Shown here: piece after piece, positions 60,869 through 64,000 of the stretch
Numbering within the stretch: position 1 is the first letter of the stretch
Layout: every line of letters starts with the position of its first letter
Position numbers and translations under genes: made by a program
Notes under the pieces: generated by a model
What the model was told of the DNA's origin: nothing
Seen by the model: only the letters and a program-made list of their open reading frames with translations
The model's database searches: none
Assembly: GCF_002251295.1 (NCBI RefSeq)
Contig: NZ_NPJA01000019.1
Coordinates: 124,001 to 188,000 of the forward strand
Length of the DNA: 64,000 nucleotides
Direction of reading: 5' to 3'
Source of the DNA: Prevotella sp. P5-50
Lineage (GTDB): Bacteria > Bacteroidota > Bacteroidia > Bacteroidales > Bacteroidaceae

Positions 60869-61885
60869 CTACTCGTTGATAACTTTCTGAATGGTGCCAT
60901 CCTCATTGTAGAAGAGGCGTTGTACCTTCAGTGAACGCAACCATGTCTTATCGTTGCTGGGCACACAGTCGTGGTAGAAGAGATACCACTGACCCTTGAA
61001 CTCTACGATAGAATGGTGAGTGGTCCATCCCACAACAGGATCGAGTATCACACCCTGATAGGTGAACGGTCCGTAAGGATTGTCGCCAATACCATAGCAG
61101 AGGTAGTGGGAGTCACCAGTAGAATATGAGAAATAGTACTTACCATTATACTTGTGCATCCACGATGCCTCGAAGAAACGGTGAGGATCGTCGGCCTTAA
61201 GGGGCTGTCCGTCTTTGTCAACCACGAGAACTGGGCGTGGTGCTTCAGCAAACTGCTTCACATCGTCGCTCATGCGAACCACACGACTGGGCAGTGCTGG
61301 TGTACCTTCCTGCAATACCAACGGAGTTTTTTTGTCGGGAGCCGGGCCCATCACAACGCCCTGCTCACCTGGAACGGGAGTTACGCCATTGTCGCCGTAC
61401 CACTGAAGCTGTCCGCCCCAGAGTCCGCCAAAATAGCAATAAATCTGTCCGTCATCGTCTTTGAATACCGATGGGTCGATACTGAACGAGCCGCGGATGG
61501 GCTGTGGTTCCGGCACAAACGGTCCTTCGGGACAATCAGCCACAGCCACACCAAGATGGAACACGCCATTATAATCTTTTGCAGAGAATATCAGATAGTA
61601 TTTGCCATCCTTCTCTACCACGTCGTTGTCCCACATCTGCTTCTCTGCCCATGCCACTTGCTCTACATCGAGCACTACGCCATGGTCAGTAGCCTCATCG
61701 TTTTCCACATCGTTGAACGACAATACGTGGTAGTCTTTCATTTGGAAATGACCGCCATCATCATCGAAAGCCTCACCGCTCTCCCTATCATGTGAGGGAT
61801 AGACGTATAGCTTACCGTTGAACACATTGGCTGAAGGGTCAGCCATATAATCTTTCGGAAATAGGTAACGGGGTAGTTTTGCCAT
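60869..61885 (-). CDS. Glycoside hydrolase family 43 enzyme
   Basis: A 338-residue GH43-type five-bladed beta-propeller. Catalytic acids are visible: base Asp16 in YMADPSANVF, pKa-modulating Asp137 in SIDPSVF and acid Glu239 in RFFEASWMHK. It has no signal peptide, so it may act in the cytoplasm on imported oligosaccharides. It begins 25 nt after the GH10 xylanase gene on the same strand, an order known from the xylanase-xylosidase pair of rumen Prevotella. Beta-xylosidase or arabinofuranosidase activity is inferred. Confidence 0.9.
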   Translation of the reverse strand: MAKLPRYLFPKDYMADPSANVFNGKLYVYPSHDRESGEAFDDDGGHFQMKDYHVLSFNDVENDEATDHGVVLDVEQVAWAEKQMWDNDVVEKDGKYYLIFSAKDYNGVFHLGVAVADCPEGPFVPEPQPIRGSFSIDPSVFKDDDGQIYCYFGGLWGGQLQWYGDNGVTPVPGEQGVVMGPAPDKKTPLVLQEGTPALPSRVVRMSDDVKQFAEAPRPVLVVDKDGQPLKADDPHRFFEASWMHKYNGKYYFSYSTGDSHYLCYGIGDNPYGPFTYQGVILDPVVGWTTHHSIVEFKGQWYLFYHDCVPSNDKTWLRSLKVQRLFYNEDGTIQKVINE

Positions 61886-61910
61886 AATAGTCAGTTGTTT
61901 TATTAGTTAT

Positions 61911-63134
61911 TTATTTCTTTGTTTTCTTCTTGCCTTTGATCTTTGCTGCTGCTTTACAGCAGTCACCACCTTCAGGGCGCACCACATTGATGATGGCTTG
62001 GATCTCCGGTTTGGGTTGGTTCTGACGGTCAAAGAGTGTGGCATAATCGGTGCGACCCTTGATGGGGAAGTCGTTTCGCCACGAACAAGCATCGTTCAGA
62101 CACCAGAAATTGACTCTCAGAATATCGTCGCGATGGCGCACCAACATCTGGAAAAAACGAGTCCAGAAGTCTTCCACCTCTTTCTTCTTCGCTGCAGGGA
62201 GACCATCTTTATAGGGATCCATCTCTGGACGATAGGCAAACATATCGGAGATATTGGCACCAGCAAAGCCAAACGGATTGGGCAACACCGACAGATCGAG
62301 CTCTGAGAAGAAGGTCTTTACGCCCAAACTGGTAATGGTCTTGATGGAATGTTCGTATTCCTCTACATAGTTGTTATCATCGAGTATGAGATGCCCCTGC
62401 ATGCCGATGGCGGTAATGGGCAGTCCTTTGCGGATGAGTGGAGCGAAGTATCGAGCTACACCTTCCACCTTTGTCGCCCTATTCATCGAGAAATCGTTGT
62501 AGTAAAGTTGGGCTGTTGGGTCTGCCTCGTGGGCATATTGGAATGCCAGAGGTATGTAGTCTTCACCCAGAATCTGATAGAAGAGGCTCTTGCGAAGTGT
62601 TCCGTCATCCTCAAATCCCTCATTGACCACATCCCAGGCTTCGATTCTTCCTTTGAAATGACTGACGATAGTGGTGATATGCTCGCGCATGCGTTTCTTC
62701 AAAACCTCAGGCGAAACGAGGTTCCCTTGTTCGTCATAATGGAACCATGGGGCACATTGCGAGTGCCAAATCAAGCAATGGCCCAGCACTTTCAGTCCTG
62801 CTGCACGTGCCTTATCTACAAATTGATCGGCAAGCGTAAAGTCATAGACACCCTCTTGGGGGTGGATAACTTCGCATTTCATGCAATTTTCAGCCACTAC
62901 ATAATTGAAATTACGGACGATAACATCCCAATCTATAGTCTGATCGGTATCGATTCCGCCGGTAATAGTCTGATCTGCCAGACTCTTTGAGTTGGCTTTC
63001 ACCTGCCACTGGTTAACACTTACGCCAGTATTCCAATAGTCACGGTAGGCGTCTTTCAAGGTGATTTGCTGCGCAAAAGCAGCAGTTGCCACGACTGTGG
63101 CTGTTGTCAGGAGTGCTGTTCTTAGATGTTTCAT
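61911..63134 (-). CDS. GH10 endo-1,4-beta-xylanase
   Basis: A 407-residue exported GH10 xylanase with a signal peptide of about 22 residues (ending TAAFAQQ). The TIM barrel shows the acid/base Glu172 in AWDVVNEGFED and the nucleophile Glu278 in TFFSELDLSV. WHSQCAPWF and the GMQGHL strand also match the family. The basic Lys-rich C-terminus (KIKGKKKTKK) is unusual. It precedes the GH43 gene by 25 nt, so both are probably made together for xylan use. The start at 63134 gives the clean signal peptide, and a TATCTTTG box lies 27 nt upstream. Confidence 0.94.
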   Translation of the reverse strand: MKHLRTALLTTATVVATAAFAQQITLKDAYRDYWNTGVSVNQWQVKANSKSLADQTITGGIDTDQTIDWDVIVRNFNYVVAENCMKCEVIHPQEGVYDFTLADQFVDKARAAGLKVLGHCLIWHSQCAPWFHYDEQGNLVSPEVLKKRMREHITTIVSHFKGRIEAWDVVNEGFEDDGTLRKSLFYQILGEDYIPLAFQYAHEADPTAQLYYNDFSMNRATKVEGVARYFAPLIRKGLPITAIGMQGHLILDDNNYVEEYEHSIKTITSLGVKTFFSELDLSVLPNPFGFAGANISDMFAYRPEMDPYKDGLPAAKKKEVEDFWTRFFQMLVRHRDDILRVNFWCLNDACSWRNDFPIKGRTDYATLFDRQNQPKPEIQAIINVVRPEGGDCCKAAAKIKGKKKTKK

Positions 63135-63161
63135 TGATGCTTTAAGCGTAGTTTTACGGTG

Positions 63162-63169
63162 CAAAGATA
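63162..63169 (-). promoter_or_regulatory. Promoter -7 box for GH10-GH43 operon
   Basis: CAAAGATA on the plus strand reads TATCTTTG on the minus strand, 27 nt before the xylanase start at 63134. Confidence 0.65.
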
Positions 63170-63276
63170 ACACTTTTCTGCTTCACTTTCATTTGATGGT
63201 GTCACACAATACCACATCATTTGTTTCATTTCGGGATAAATCCATGTTTTTTTTCGTTTTCATCGCTTTTTTTATG

Positions 63277-63284
63277 TAAGTTTG
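63277..63284 (+). promoter_or_regulatory. Promoter -7 box for SASA-type gene at 63315
   Basis: TAAGTTTG, 30 nt before the ATG at 63315, divergent from the xylanase promoter about 110 bp away. Confidence 0.65.
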
Positions 63285-63314
63285 CAAGAGAAAAAACAAA
63301 AAACTATAAGACAA

Positions 63315-64000
63315 ATGAAACGAAGACTTTCCACTACTCTCCTTACACTCTTGTGCATCGCCATGAGCGGTACAGCACAAGTGCGACTGCCACAACTCTT
63401 TCAAAATGGTATGGTGGTGCAACGCAACAAACCCACCGTAATATGGGGCGATGCCCAACCCGGACAGCAGATAGGCATCAGGCTGCACAAGCAGAAAACG
63501 ATGGTAACGGCTGATGCCGACGGACATTTTCGTGCCACTCTTGCACCACAGAAGGCTGGCGGACCTTACCAACTGACCATTGGCACTACGGTTATCAATG
63601 ATGTGATGATTGGCGACGTGTGGTTGTGCGCCGGACAATCGAACATGGATGTCACTATTGAGCGCGTATATCCACAGTATCCCGATGAAATCGACCATTA
63701 TGAGAACTCCAAGATACGCTATTTCCGCGTACAAACAGATAAGGACACCCATGCTCCGAAAGCCGATGTGCTACCCACAAGTTGGAAACCATTGACACAA
63801 GCCAACGTTAAGGGTTTCTCCGCCATCAGTTATTTTCTTGCCAAAAGGATGTTTGAACAAACCGGTGTGGCACAAGGAGTGATCTGCAACTCCTTAGGTG
63901 GAACACCCGTCGAGGCTTGGATTTCTGCCGATTCACTACTGTCTGAATTTCCCATAATGGTACAGAAAACCATGCTGTACGATAATCCGGAGATGGTTGC
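63315..64000 (+). CDS. Sialate O-acetylesterase-type protein, partial (cut by window end)
   Basis: The first 228 codons of an exported protein. The signal peptide ends near MSGTAQV (residue 22). LPQLFQNGMVVQRNKPTVIW matches the N-terminal beta domain, and VWLCAGQSNMDVTIE (about residues 103-117) is block I with the nucleophile Ser. The same order is seen in the full-length homologue at 21410. Divergence from the GH10-GH43 operon suggests an acetyl-xylan esterase in one xylan locus. The 3' end lies beyond the window. Confidence 0.88.
   Translation, partial: MKRRLSTTLLTLLCIAMSGTAQVRLPQLFQNGMVVQRNKPTVIWGDAQPGQQIGIRLHKQKTMVTADADGHFRATLAPQKAGGPYQLTIGTTVINDVMIGDVWLCAGQSNMDVTIERVYPQYPDEIDHYENSKIRYFRVQTDKDTHAPKADVLPTSWKPLTQANVKGFSAISYFLAKRMFEQTGVAQGVICNSLGGTPVEAWISADSLLSEFPIMVQKTMLYDNPEMV

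Overview
The window looks like chromosomal DNA of a member of the Bacteroidota, order Bacteroidales, most probably a Prevotella-type plant-polysaccharide degrader. The grounds are the promoters (TAnnTTTG -7 boxes, often TACCTTTG or TATCTTTG, with no clear Shine-Dalgarno sequences), many lipobox and Sec-signal proteins of Bacteroidales type (LruC/DUF4842, S46 dipeptidyl-peptidase, DUF2851, DUF6249-like), and a GH10 xylanase followed by a GH43 enzyme, an arrangement known from rumen Prevotella. Assignment to genus is inference.

Layout. 0.1-1.5 kb: a lipoprotein and a small membrane protein. 2.2-4.5 kb: polynucleotide phosphorylase. 4.8-7.2 kb: a small membrane protein, a split ThrE-type exporter and a LysR regulator. 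7.4-11.2 kb: a plus-strand run of DUF2851, thioesterase, dprA and dusB. 11.3-14.1 kb: enolase and an RluA-type pseudouridine synthase on the minus strand. 14.4-23.4 kb: secreted pectate-lyase-like protein, Upf1-type helicase, a cysteine-less TlpA-like lipoprotein, carbohydrate esterase, sialate O-acetylesterase-type protein and NUDIX hydrolase. 24-29.7 kb: topA-aroK, speA, argB. 29.8-34.6 kb: two ECF sigma modules, CPBP protease, ribF and a tRNA(CAT). 35-43 kb: a TPR-like secreted protein, an FMN/4Fe-4S membrane protein and three LruC-type lipoproteins. 43.2-50.4 kb: SpmAB-like membrane protein, flippase, S46 peptidase, DEAD-box helicase. 50.9-56.9 kb: seven consecutive exported proteins of unknown role. 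57-64 kb: zinc-ribbon protein, PfkB kinase, M16 peptidase, and GH43/GH10 genes divergent from a second sialate O-acetylesterase-type gene cut by the window end.

The most unusual content is non-coding. Three tail-to-tail intergenic gaps (1.5-2.2, 35.6-36.4 and 57.7-58.3 kb) carry the same composite element: 9-11 units of a near-palindromic 23-bp iteron (core AACGTT), bordered by inverted elements built of TCGACCAC/GTGGTCGA words, and in two cases preceded by a 28- or 36-bp perfectly alternating purine-pyrimidine tract. Separately, a family of 88-bp tandem units, each holding a TACCTTTG promoter and an opposing half-site, lies upstream of three unrelated genes (14.2, 19.1 and 50.6 kb). Two four-copy 22-bp arrays (23.5-23.7 kb) and a ten-copy 11-bp array (44.5 kb) complete a pattern of short arrays with near-helical periods. 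No CRISPR array, complete insertion sequence, rRNA or phage was seen.

Functional links: secreted lyase, esterase, xylanase, GH43 and SASA-type proteins fit hemicellulose and pectin breakdown; TopA, PNPase, DEAD-box helicase, RluA-type enzyme, DusB, DprA, AroK, ArgB, SpeA, RibF and enolase are housekeeping. All functions are read from sequence motifs by eye; no database search was run.
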